Translations under genes and position numbers: made by a program
In this document: positions 26,270 to 36,990 of the stretch, in pieces
How positions within the stretch are numbered: position 1 is the stretch's first letter
Layout of the letters: each line of letters starts with the position of its first letter
The notes under the pieces: model-generated
Database searches by the model: none
What the model was told of the DNA's origin: nothing
The model's input: only the letters and a program-made list of their open reading frames with translations
From: Nymphaea colorata
Taxonomy: Eukaryota; Streptophyta; Magnoliopsida; Nymphaeales; Nymphaeaceae
DNA: 64,000 nucleotides
Reading direction: 5' to 3'
NCBI RefSeq assembly: GCF_008831285.2
Contig: NC_045138.2
Span: 9,269,205-9,333,204 of the forward strand

Positions 26270-27180
26270 TCAATGTTTGGACCTTCTTGTAGTTAGATGA
26301 TTTTGTGTATTTATTATTGTTTAATGTGAGATGGCAAGGTGTATATCCTCGTGGTTTTATGTTAATATAAACGGTGAAGACACTTATTTTTTCAAATAAG
26401 TTGATGGGAACATTTCAAAATTTATCTAAATATATGGGGATGAGAAGAAATACAAAATATTTGCACTGATGATTAAAAGTAAACTTCTGCTAGTGAATAA
26501 TAGCTTACGTATAATTATTAAGATGAAAAGACTAAAAGTACTTTCTATATAAACAAATCAATTAGCTCATTAATTTCCATTATCGGCCACTGTGACAACA
26601 CCAAATAACATACGTATGTGGTTAACTATGTCCCCACCAATTATGCCCTGTTATTAATGCATGAAATCATAAAAAATTAAAATTAATGTTGCTTTTAACT
26701 TAATTATATAATTATTAGGTGAGCGTACATGTTCGTTTGAAGGGTACTAAGTTTATATATATTTTATTTATCATGGAACAACGGTGCTGTTTTTATAATA
26801 ACAAAAGTTAGGTGTATTTTTGTAAGTTGTCAGATGCTTCCTGGTGGTACTAGGAATTCAACATTCTGGATCTCAGACTCGGTCTGGTTGGACTTCGACC
26901 CAAATCCCTTTGTTGACCTGACCAACGTCATGAAACATCATTAATTTGGTTTTGCGAATCCACTTTGATTAGGTATGTAAATGGATTTACTGAGTTCAAC
27001 TACCACTTGACCTGATTTTGGATTCATTTTTGGTGCAAAAATTTGGAGCAAACAGGTTTAGATTGGTCATGCGCATTCATAAGTGAATCAGAATGGGAGT
27101 CCAATGTTCCAGTGCGATCCAATAAGGAAAGTGTATTTTTGTAATTTCATCATACTCAAACTTGTTTTTGTGAAAGCTTC
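26270..27180. other. Intergenic stretch, nothing recognised
   Basis: AT-rich spacer with no domain-bearing frame, RNA gene or clear repeat boundary. Confidence 0.5.
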
Positions 27181-27480
27181 ATTCCTTTCTTTCAAGGCAC
27201 CGTGTCTAAGGTGAAGATGTTGTTGGTCAATACATGCTAGAGTAGAAGATCCAAGTTCAAGCTCAAACCTAAAGGGAATATCTAAATCATGGTTTAAACT
27301 CAAATTATTATTTTTAATTACGTGGTCTCATATATATACACACACATACAAGAAATGTCAATGCTGTCAGATGCTAGGTATGAATAAAATGTAGAAATTT
27401 GTTGCTAAAAGTAAACTGTCATCCACCATAAATTGACATTGTTGTTTAGTACTTGTCATTTTAATTAGCTGTACGTTCTT
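27180..27480. repeat. Duplicated segment H, copy 1
   Basis: Similar to 39390-39690. Shared landmarks are AAACCTAAAGGGAA, GTCAATGCT-CAGAT and GACATT-TT-TTTAGTACTT. No coding potential is seen. Confidence 0.7.
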
Positions 27481-27639
27481 CAATTTTATGTCTTTTTGTT
27501 TGGACCTTAGAAAGAGACTACACATAGTTAAATGTACGAACATTTACTGGACATTTACAACTGAGTTATATACATTACCACCGATGTCACCTGAATCGGC
27601 TGGATTGGGCCGAGAAATCATTTCCAATAAATGCTTCCA

Positions 27640-27900
27640 TTTGGTGGTACATCAACTCGACCTGGTGTATCCTTCTGCATTTCTTAATAGATACAAAAAA
27701 AAATATATTCTTAATTAGTTTTTATATTCTTCCATTCATTTTCTCCAATTTTCTTTTATTGGCATCTAAATCATTTACATTATTGAATTGGCCGATCCAC
27801 CAAATTGGCAGCATACATTGTAGACTCGATTCAGATATCGGTTCTTACAACACAGTGATCAGACCATGAGGCAGTCTTGAATGTTTGATTGCTCCAAAAA
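27640..27900 (+). repeat. Repeat family I, copy 1
   Basis: Contains CAACTCGACCTGGTGT, TTTTTATATTCTTCCATTCA and CCAAATTGGCAGCAT. The same series occurs at 51080-51340 in the same order. Shorter pieces are at 28110-28290 (same strand) and 28970-29140 (opposite strand). Confidence 0.75.
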
Positions 27901-28109
27901 ATAACGTAGGGACCATCGGGCTTGTTTGTATTACAATATATGGGTACTAGTTCTCGGGCTGCCCACTGGGAGACGAGCTCAAGCTTCAGCTCGGTCAACT
28001 TCAGCTCAAGGCGGCTCATATGTTGCCGACTCATATGTTGCCAACTCCCCATTTGATCTGATTTATTTCCTTCATTGTAAGTTTGAAACGTATGAAAAAA
28101 AAAAGATAG

Positions 28110-29140
28110 GCTAGATAAAATTTTTATTTTTAATTAATTTTCATAGATATTTTTCCATTCATTTTGCTTAAAATTTGAATTAATTAAGTTTTTTTGCTGA
28201 TTTAAATCATTTAGATTATTAGATTGGCCCGTTCACCCAATTGGCAGCATTGTCTATTTGATTCAAACATGAGTTTTTACAACAAAGGGATCAGGACCAT
28301 CTTGAATATTTCTGTGTGTGACCCTTTTATTGAACCAAAAATAGAGAGAAGGAATATATAGGGACACATAAAAAATAATAAAATAACAAAAAGGGGTTAC
28401 CAAGAAGCATAAAAAGTTTGGAGCAATTTTGTCAACCCGATAAAGCAATTGTTCAGCTTTCCACCGACGTCCTGATCGGACCAAACGTCTTTCTGTTTTG
28501 ACAACCTCATGTCCTCACCCTTTTGTTGTTCACAACAAGGACAAAGATATCTTTGTTCCTGCAATGAATAATCGCTGATTGGACAGAGTGCGTCCAAGGA
28601 GAGGCAGAGCGAGAAATTGTTGAGGAGGCTTAATTAAAGTTTTTAAATTTTGACTAGGCTGAAATATTATTTTTCTAATTTTTATACAAAACAAGTGAAA
28701 TTTTTAAAATTTACATATATATATATATATTTTTTGAGGTGGGGCTAAGACCCCCACCCCTGCTACTCTAAAAAAGACACATATATAATTAGAATGAGTT
28801 TTCTCGCCATTGCATGACCAATCGCAGATCACTTTTGATCATCGCATCTTTGGATATTGCTCTTTAGTTTGTGAAAAGCTAGCTAGCTTCAAATAAAGCT
28901 ATTAAGTTCATAGGCCTTTAATTTTGTGTAATGAGAAGCACCGAGGCTATCTTAATTAGGAAAAATTGTTTCTCTGGGTCAAATCGACAATGCTGCCAAT
29001 TTGGTGAACCGGCCAATCCAATAATCCAAAAGATTTAGATGCAAATCAGCAAAAAACAAAAAAAATTAAAAACTCAAATTTTCTTCCAGAAAAATAAATC
29101 GAAAAATATAAAAATTAGTCTTAGTTAAGTTTAAAAAAAT
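28110..29140. repeat. Inverted pair of family I segments around a ~680-bp core
   Basis: The segment at 28110-28290 (AATTGGCAGCATTGTC near its end) reappears inverted at 28970-29140 (GACAATGCTGCCAATT near its start). The arms are about 160 bases with drift. This could be a miniature element with long terminal inverted repeats, or two independent fragments. No gene is visible between the arms. Confidence 0.5.
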
Positions 29141-29640
29141 ACAAGGTTTTTTTTTTATAAAATCCTTGTTAAAAACATGAAAAATAAGTTTTAAAAAAAT
29201 GGCAAAACAAAAAACGTGTTTTTCCTCATTTTCTCTTTTTCTCCTGTTTTTAAATGTCAAATTGTTTGTTTCTATTTTTCAATTGCATTTGTTGCTTATT
29301 TACTCTCTCTTTTTTCTGTTGTCTTTTCAATTTCACATTTATCTTATTTGCCCCAAACATTTTTTTTTTTTTTAAATTACCATATTTTTATTTTTTTAAG
29401 GTTGCTGTATTATATATAAAAAACCTTGCTGTTTAAAAAATAAATATGATATTCATGACTATGGTCGAAACCTAATTTGGGCATATAGAAAAAAAAGGTT
29501 CAATTGACAGCTTTTGATTTGAGATTGAATAAACTTGAAAAGTGGTATAGGGAAATAAGTTAGGGGCTACCAAGAACAACCGTGCCACTGGATTTGGGAA
29601 TGTGAAGCAATGTGTCACGTTTCCAAGGAGTAGTTGAGTC

Positions 29641-30035
29641 TGTTGGGATTTTCCCATCTGGATAGTCCTACGTCGATATGGGTCCATATCCGTTTCGGAC
29701 CCTAAGTATAAATACTTGTGTCTTCTGATGGTGTGAGACACATCAAGTTTTTACCGTCTGGGTAATCGGTCCCCTTAGCCATACGTGAATTGTCTGTCCC
29801 CATCATTGGGCTGCTATGGCTGAGGAGAGAAACCCATTGCCGTCGCCGCCACCGCTGCCGCCAATGCCGTTGGTAAACGACTCTATGGGGACTGTAGCCG
29901 TTCTTCCCACTCAGTCGGCGGTCGCCTCTACAGGTTCTTCTTCCGCCCTTTATGAAACACATGAATCATGAATGTCTCTTTCGATTTCTGCATTTTCGTT
30001 TGTGCGCTATCTAGATTTCTATCAAAGTTCCAACA
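29641..30035 (+). repeat. 5' LTR of Copia element 1
   Basis: Starts TGTTGGGATTTT and ends TTCCAACA. It contains a TATAAATA box at 29707-29714. A 51-codon open frame begins at the ATG 29816 and is Pro-rich near its start. A candidate splice donor lies after 29933. Confidence 0.96.
29707..29714 (+). promoter_or_regulatory. TATA box in the 5' LTR of Copia 1
   Basis: TATAAATA, about 100 bases before the LTR-internal ATG. The same box is at 36199-36206 in the 3' LTR. This fits the U3/R boundary of a plant LTR promoter. Confidence 0.75.
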
Positions 30036-30036
30036 A

Positions 30037-30052
30037 TGGGTTATGGGCCCAC
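30037..30052 (+). promoter_or_regulatory. Half-tRNA primer binding site (initiator tRNA-Met anticodon arm)
   Basis: TGGGTTATGGGCCCAC begins one base after the 5' LTR. It is the exact complement of the anticodon stem-loop of plant initiator tRNA-Met, which reads GTGGGCCCATAACCCA. It does not match the tRNA 3' end. Drosophila copia and yeast Ty5 are primed in this way by a cleaved tRNA half. The identification rests on my knowledge of the tRNA sequence. Confidence 0.85.
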
Positions 30053-30109
30053 ACCACGCTTCCACTGCGTGTTTCCCTTTCCATATTGTTTTCACTCAAA
30101 AAGGAAGAG

Positions 30110-30765
30110 GGTAGAAACATGGAAGAGGGCACCGGGCGACGTTTCCGGCCGTTAGGCAGGCGTCGGCCGGCCATTAGGCGACGGCCAAACCTTCCCATCC
30201 TGGTGCGACCCGCCGGTGGCCACCCACGCCGTTGGGTGGCTTGTCGGTGGGCTTTTTTTTCGGCGCTGTTTCAGCCGCCCGACAAAGGGAAAGGAAGGGA
30301 AGACGGAAGGCGTTGGCTTCTGTTGAAGGACGACTGCTGGAAGGGAGGCCACCGGCGGGTTCGCCGTCGCCGGACGGCACAGTGCGACCCATCGATTCCC
30401 ACCCAAGTCGTACGAAGCCCTGCCGGTTGTCCATTTTCTCCTCGCTGCCGTTTTCAACCACCGACATACAGAGAATGGTTTTTTTTTTTATTTCGTTTGA
30501 TTCCGGCACCCACCTCCGCTTCTCTCCCTCTGGGAACTTCCCTGTCGTCGGACGACGGCATCCCACCCGTCGGCTCCCACCCATAGCCCTTGGAGGCTCG
30601 TCGGAGGCGATTCCGCCGTTCCCTGCCGTTGCAGGCGAGCGGCGGTTTGCGTAGCCTGAAACCACTCGCTAGGTCCAGCGGGAGTCGGTCGGGCGGAAGC
30701 GGGGAGGCGGGTCGGACCCGGATCGGGTCAGTCCTGACCCGACTCGGATCCATAAAAGTTTAAAA
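30110..30765 (+). other. GC-rich leader zone of Copia 1 with GCCACCCA hairpin
   Basis: Base composition jumps from AT-rich to very GC-rich. A hairpin is formed by GCCACCCA (30219-30226) and TGGGTGGC (30233-30240) with loop CGCCGT. The same zone and hairpin type occur at the matching place in element 2. The zone ends in an A-rich run. Long overlapping open frames on both strands are a by-product of GC content. Confidence 0.8.
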
Positions 30766-30774
30766 AAAAAAAAA

Positions 30775-31240
30775 ATCTCATTGCGCCAGCTCTTCCGCCC
30801 GCTTTGATTTCAATGTTTCGGATCGGGTCGGGTCCGGTTGGACACGATCCTTATCCATTCAATCTGATTCCATAAACAGAACCGAGCGGTCCGTTTTAGA
30901 ACCGATTCGATCCGTTTCATAACCGATTCGGACCTCTTGGGATCGGTTCAGACATTTTGGAACCGATTCAGATCTTTTATGGACCGGTTCAGTTGATTTT
31001 AAGACTGGTTCATTCCGTTTCAGAACCGGTTCGAGCCCTTTTGAACCGATTCAGAGTTGTTTCAGACCGGTTCTTTTCCTTTTGGTATCGGTTCATCTAG
31101 TTTTCCACTGGTTCGGTCCATTTAGGACTGATACGAGACCGGTTCTAAGCTAGAGGAAGCTGGTATATGTATTTTTATGCCCATTTAAGGTGATTAATGG
31201 ATTGGTTCGATCATTTTAGATCGATACGGGACCGATTCAT
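30775..31240 (+). repeat. ACCGGTTC/ACCGATTC minisatellite in Copia 1 leader
   Basis: Many drifted units of about 20-30 bases. Each has ACCGRTTCRG or ACCGGTTC, followed by a T-rich spacer such as ATTTTGGA. The array follows the GC-rich zone. A matching array is in the leader of element 2. Confidence 0.85.
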
Positions 31241-31473
31241 TATGTTTTATGGAGCTTTAATGAATAATTTAGATGGTATTAAGTTGATTATGCAGAAATG
31301 ATTCATGTGATTCGTGTATTTCATTTTAAATGTGTTATTGTGACATATTATATTTTTGTATCATGTTTTGTTTAGGATTATGCTAAGGTTAAATTTTATT
31401 GCATGATCATAAAGTTGTACGATAACGCTAATGTAAGGAGCCTATGATTAATTAAATCATGTTATACCTCACC

Positions 31474-31613
31474 AAAGTGACTACGCATGATTTAAAGGCA
31501 CATTAGTGTTTCATGTTGTACTTATTCTCATTTGAAGTAGCATAAAGTGACTACGCATGATTTAAAGGCATATTAGTGTTTCATGTTGTACTTATTCTCA
31601 TTTGAAGTAGCAT
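31474..31613 (+). repeat. 70-bp tandem duplication in Copia 1 leader
   Basis: Units 31474-31543 and 31544-31613 start AAAGTGACTACGCATGATTT and differ at only one or two positions. The duplication is therefore younger than most of the element's decay. Confidence 0.95.
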
Positions 31614-32757
31614 AATTACTCAAAGGTAGTGTGTTATGTTCAGGAGAATAAGTAGAGTAAAATAGGAAAATAGATCCTTACATAGTCCTGTCATTTTGCA
31701 CTCAAATGTGTTATGCTTAACTATAGTTTGGATTTACATTTCTTAGTTTTACTAAATAAAGTTAAGACGAAATACATGTACGTATTAGGTATATTACCAA
31801 AGTAGTATCCTAATGACCCCTTGTATTTGTCTTGGAAATAGTAAACATAAAGAGCCTTTTATTTGATTTACTGTTCCATATGGTTTGTCTCATATAATGC
31901 ATGTCAACTTATGGATGTCTTTTGTCATCTGCAGTGCCTGGATCTATTTATTTTAATGGCTCAAATTCTATCTATTTACTTGATGATTCAAATTATGCTG
32001 AATGGAAAGAAAATGTTGTGTTTACATTGGGGTATATGGATCTGGACATGGCTTTGAGGCGACCTGAGCCACCACCTCTTACACAAGAAAGTACACATAA
32101 TGAAATAGTGTATTTTGACAAGTGGGAGCATTCTAACCAACTAAGCTTGTTGCTTTTGTAATCAAGGGTCGCTAAGAACATACGTGGTGCTATCCCACCT
32201 TGTAGATCGGTGAGAGAGTTCTTGGATGCAGTTGAGGCTCAGTTTGTCAATTCTCATAAAGCTAGAGCTAGTACCATAATGTCAAAGTTAATATCTATGA
32301 AATATCAAGGAGGGGCTAACATTCGCCAACATATGTTAGAAATGAGGAACATTGCTTCTCAATTGAATGACATGAAGTTGACTATTTCTGAATCATTCTT
32401 GATATTCTTTACTTTGACCTCTTTACCAACTGAATATACTCCTTTTAAGATCAGTTACAACACACATAATACTGAATGGACATTCAATGAATTGATGTCC
32501 AAGTGTGTTGAATAGGATGAAAGAATAAAGGGTAAGAAGTTGCAAAGTGCACATATGGTTTCTCACTCTGAGGCTGGTAAACTTGGCATAAAGAAAGTTC
32601 AATGAAAAGGAGTGTCAAAAAGAAGTCAACAGGACAAACTGTTTCCCAAACTGCGCAGACTAACTTAGCCCCTATAAAGTGTTTCTTTTGTAAGAAAAAA
32701 GGGCATAAGAAGTGAGACTGCATCAAGTACAAGAATTGGTTAGAGAAAAAATGTAAC

Positions 32758-35700
32758 ATGTCATTTGTTTTATTTGAAAATAATAAGTTTCATGTTCCTA
32801 TTAATAGCTGGTGGATTGACTCTGGTGCTACTGTGCATATTGTCAATAATTTACAGGGCTTTATGAGCAAAAGGGAACCAACACTACATGAGAGGAGCAT
32901 TTTCTTAGGAAACAAAATGCGCTCACATGTGAAAGCTGTAGGAGAATGCCAGATTAGGCTTGATACTGGCTTTGTTTTGGATCTTCATGATGTTTTCTTT
33001 GTCCCATCATATAGTAGAAACTTAATTTCTGTATCAAGACTGGACAAATTTGATTTCTGTTTAAAGTTTGAAAATTCAAAAATGTTGATTTATAAAGATC
33101 TTGTTGAAATTGGTTCTGCTATTTTATGTTATGGTTTATACAAGTTGAATGTGAAGATCCAATCTCCTGAATCGTTGGTTTCTAGTCATAATATAATTAG
33201 CAATAAGCGTAGTACCATAAAGGATGATTCATACATGCTATGGCACCACCGTTTGGGTCATATCTCTAAAAAGAGAATAAGGAGACTCATAAATGAAGGG
33301 ATCTTACGATCTCTTGATTTTACAGATAACGACATATGTGTAGATTGCATAAAGGCAAAGCAAACTAACATATATAAAGAAGGTGCCGAGCGATGTACTG
33401 AAAAGTTAGGAATTGTTCACACAGATGTTTGTGAACCTTTCCTTCATTGTTACACATGCGAAAAGTATTTCGTCACCTTTATAGATGACTATTCTTGGTA
33501 TTTGTATCTCTACTTAATCTTTGAAAAATTCGATGTGTGTCAAGTTTTCAAAGACTATAAAAAAGAAGTAGAGAAACAAACCGGTGATGTTATCAAGATA
33601 GTTAGATCAGATAGAGGTGGTGAATATTTTGGTAGGTTCACTGAGATGGGACAAAGGAAGGGACCATTAGCACGATTTCTAAAGGAAGAAGGCATTGTGC
33701 CTCAATACACTATGCCAGGCAGCGCCTACCAAAATGGTGTTGCTGAAAGAAAAAATCGTACACTTAAAGAAATGGTTCGAGTTATGTTAAATTACTCTAC
33801 TCTCCCTCTAACCTTGTGGGGTGAAGCTCTCAGGACAACAATGCATATCCAGAATAGGGTTTCTACTAAGGCCGTTCCCTCAACTCCTTACGAGTTATGG
33901 ACAGGTAGGAAACATTCTCTTTCTTATATGCACATATGGGGATGTCCTGCTGAAGCTAAATTGTATAACCCCTACATAAAAGCCTTTGAACCTAAAACAA
34001 CCAGTGGTTTCTTTATTGGTTATCCAAAAAGATCGAAAGGCTATAGGTTTTATTGTCCATCTCATACACCACATATTGTGGAAACAGATATGGCTAAGTT
34101 CTTGGAAGATGGCTCATTTGGGTTAGATGCATTACAAAACCTCAATTTTGAGGAAATACATGATACTGAAAGTAGACCTGATAAAGAGAATACAAATGTG
34201 TATGATTATGTTGTCTACCAGGATGACATGAATGTAAATCATACAGGCAATGCATCAGATCCAAATGAATTAAGTGTAGATCATACTGATGAACACGAAC
34301 AGGATGTGGACATACAAATTGAAAATGATCAATTACCTGTTCGTAGATCTACAAGGGCCAGGAGATCTGCCATATCATCAGACTATGTAGTATACCTACA
34401 AGAGCCTAGTGATTTCATAGATGTTAATGATGATCCTTTCACATTCATTGAAGCCGTTGAAAGCAAACAATATAGGCACTCGATTAATGCCATGAAAGAA
34501 GAACTTGACTCTATGGCTAAAAACCAGACATGGAGCCTTGTGTCATTGTCTGAAGGAGTAAAACCCGTAGGGTGTAAATGAGTCTATAAGACCAAGAGGG
34601 ACTCTAAAGGCAACATAGAGAAATACAATGCAAGATTGGTTGCTAAAGGATTCACACAAATGGAGGGCGTTGACTATAATAAGACATGTGCTAAAGAGTC
34701 AATGAAGATTGTCCTTGCACTTGTAGCTCATTTTGACTTAGAGCTACATCAGATGGATGTGAAAACGGCTTTCTTGAATGGTAATTTGGATGAAGAGGTA
34801 TATATGGATCAACCTCAAGGGTTTTCTGAAAGTGGTAAAGATCATTTGGTTTGCAAGCTTAATAAAGCGATTTATGGACTTAAACAGGCCTCACGTCAAT
34901 GGTACATTAAGTTTTTCGAAGTCATTACGACTTTTGGGTTTACAGAAAACATTATTGATCAATGTGTATCTTAAGACATGTGAGAGTAAGTTCATAATTT
35001 TGACTTTATATGTGGATGACATTTTGCTTGCTTCAAATGATCTTCAATTACTAACAGAAACCAAACTTTTTCTCACATCTCATTTTGAGATGAAGGACAT
35101 GGGTGAGGCTTCATTTGTTCTCGGCATTGAGATTCGTCGAGACAGATCTAAATGTGTTTTAAGTCTCTCCCAATCAGCATACATCAATAAAGTTCTTAAA
35201 AGATATGGGATGGAGAATTGTTCTCCTATTTCGGCACCCATAGCTAAAGGAGATAAATTGAGTCTAAATCATTGTCCAAAAGACGAATTTGAAAAGGCAC
35301 AAATGATTAACATTCCATATGCATCTGCGGTTGGCAGCTTGCAGTATGCGCAAATTTGTACTAGGCATGAAATTTCCTTTGCTGTTGGCATGCTTTGTAG
35401 ATTTCAATCTAATCCAGGCATGGCACATTGGAAGGCCGTAAAGAGAGTCATGCGGTACTTGCAAGGGACAAAAAATTACATATTGAGCAAGGTGGACCAT
35501 TTAGAAGTGATTGGCTATTCTAATGCCGATCTTGAAGGATGTACCGATAGTAGAAAGTCTACTACTGGTTTTGTTTTCCTTCTATCAGGAGGTGCCATCT
35601 CATGGGGGAGCAAAAAGCATACTGTGACTGCTGCTCACACCATGGAAGCAGAATTCATTGCATTATATGAGACTACATCACAGGCAATTTGGATAAAAAA

Positions 35701-35932
35701 TTTCATTTCACAGCTCAAGATAGTGGAATCTATTGAGAGACCACTTAAGGTTCATTGTGATAATGAAGCTGCAGTGTCATTTTCCAACAACAACAAAAGT
35801 AGTACTTCTTGTAAGCATATGAAACTTAAATATTTTGTTGTTAAGGAAAGGACAGATCCTCTTATTAAAGTGCTAGCATTTGGTATGTTCTTTGAACATG
35901 TTAAGAGGATGGGTTTGTGCAGTTCAATGTAA
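32758..35932 (+). pseudogene. pol polyprotein of Copia 1 (PR-IN-RT-RH), two lesions
   Basis: The polyprotein cuts itself, inserts cDNA and copies the element RNA. Aspartic protease: [11 protein letters not shown] near 32809. Integrase zinc finger: [12 protein letters not shown] with CVDCIKAK. Integrase core: HTDV and [14 protein letters not shown], then [13 protein letters not shown]. Reverse transcriptase: MDVKTAFLNG, GLKQASRQW and the catalytic LYVDDILL. RNase H: GYSNADLEG, MEAEFIAL and CDNEAA. The frame is open from 32758 to 34578. It meets a TGA at 34579-34581 where the family has Trp (PVGCK-W-VYK), continues in frame, and loses one base near 34968 (DQCV-Y). It is then open to 35932. All catalytic residues are still present, so inactivation is recent relative to protein decay. 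Confidence 0.95.
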
Positions 35933-36132
35933 ACATACTATTATGCAAACATTTATGAATGTGATCACATACAGTTTGTTAATTCTCATTAAGTTTGTTG
36001 TCTATTTATTTTGTATTCTCATTTGTTTGTTGAGAAGTTTTGTAAGACAACAAGGTGGGACCTTGGAATGAATTTTAAGGCTAATCCATTCATTTTGTTT
36101 ACCCTTGATATCAACTTGGACTAGTGGAAGAT

Positions 36133-36539
36133 TGTTGGGATTTCCCCATCTGGATAGTCCTGCGTCGATACGGGTCCATATCCGTTTCGGACCCTAAGTA
36201 TAAATACTCGTGTCTTGTGATGGTGTGAGACACATCAAGTTTTTTCCGTCTAGGTAATCGGTCCCCTTAGCCATACGTGAATTGCCTGTCCCCATCACTG
36301 CGCTGCTATGGCTGAGGAGAGAAACCCATTGCCGCCGCCGCCACTGCCGCCGCCAATGCCGTTGGGAAACGACTCTATGGGGACTGTAGCCGTTCTTCCC
36401 ACAGCCGCCGACATTCAGTCGGCAGTCGCCTCTACAGGTTCTTCTTCTGCCCTTTATGAAACACATGAATCATAAATGTCTCTTTCGATTTCTGCATTTT
36501 CGTTTGTGCGCTATCTAGATTTCTAGCAAAGCTCCAACA
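36133..36539 (+). repeat. 3' LTR of Copia element 1
   Basis: Starts TGTTGGGATTTC and ends CTCCAACA, preceded by the purine-rich CTAGTGGAAGAT. It is twelve bases longer than the 5' LTR, mainly from an in-frame four-codon indel inside the LTR reading frame. Confidence 0.96.
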
Positions 36540-36544
36540 GAGTC

Positions 36545-36990
36545 TTCTACATTTTGAGAAAGTAAATGACAGATTTTCTAAAAGAGAATTTATATATAAA
36601 TTAAAGACCTTTAATTCCAGTTCATGCATGGATGGCCCCCACCAGTCGGTTACCTCAGCCACATGTAATGTACAATACATATATATATATATATATAAGA
36701 AATAATGTTACGTTTCGAAAACTTAAGAACCTAGGACAAAGACCTAAATTTCCACATTCCCATGGATTTTAAGAAATGTTCACAATTTCCTTTTTTTTTT
36801 TTTTTGAAAAATTTTGGTCATTAATTGGAGACGACATATATCTTGCCATTGCATATTTCTTCAAATCTGAGAAAATGGTTTTCAGGATAAGTAAAAACCC
36901 ATATTTCACTGGTTCCTAAATTCACAGGTGCTAAGAACTTGCGCGACATGCAGCCTATATAGCTCTTTGTAATATTCTGTATATGATTAT
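36545..36990. other. Spacer between Copia 1 and the LINE
   Basis: AT-rich, with a short TA run near 36680-36697 and a poly(T) near 36791. No gene is seen. Confidence 0.5.

Larger units (their letters stand above)
29816..32757 (+). pseudogene. gag of Copia 1, possibly spliced, inactivated
   Basis: The Gag-like frame is readable from about 31935 (IYFNGSN, YAEWKENVVFTLGYMDLD) to the zinc knuckle CFFCKKKGHKK-stop-DC just before 32758. Lesions are an in-frame TAA at 32159-32161, a TAG at 32513-32515, a frameshift near 32600 and a TGA inside the knuckle. Directly before the frame is an acceptor (CATCTGCAG, ending at 31934). A donor at 29933/29934 inside the LTR would connect in phase the 39-codon LTR reading frame starting at ATG 29816, making a 2001-base intron. 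The weak donor (CAG/GTTCTT) makes splicing tentative on its own; the parallel in element 2 supports it. Confidence 0.7.
29641..36539 (+). mobile_element. Complete Ty1-copia retrotransposon 1 (inactivated)
   Basis: The element is 6.9 kb with LTRs at 29641-30035 and 36133-36539. A perfect 5-bp target duplication GAGTC lies at 29636-29640 and 36540-36544. Order: LTR, half-tRNA primer site, about 1.9 kb leader, gag, protease, integrase, reverse transcriptase, RNase H, LTR, which is the Ty1-copia order. gag has several stops and a frameshift; pol has one stop and one 1-base deletion. The two LTRs differ at many positions and by a 12-base indel, so this is an older insertion than element 2. Confidence 0.97.

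Noticed and set aside
29972-30753. Overlapping 100-200 codon frames on both strands in the GC-rich Copia 1 leader, and similar ones at 53040-53760
   Set aside because: Open on both strands at once because of GC content, and not conserved in frame between the two elements; the hairpins are the conserved part.
30775-31240. CRISPR-like regularly spaced repeats
   Set aside because: A drifted minisatellite in a plant retrotransposon leader, without constant spacers or cas genes.
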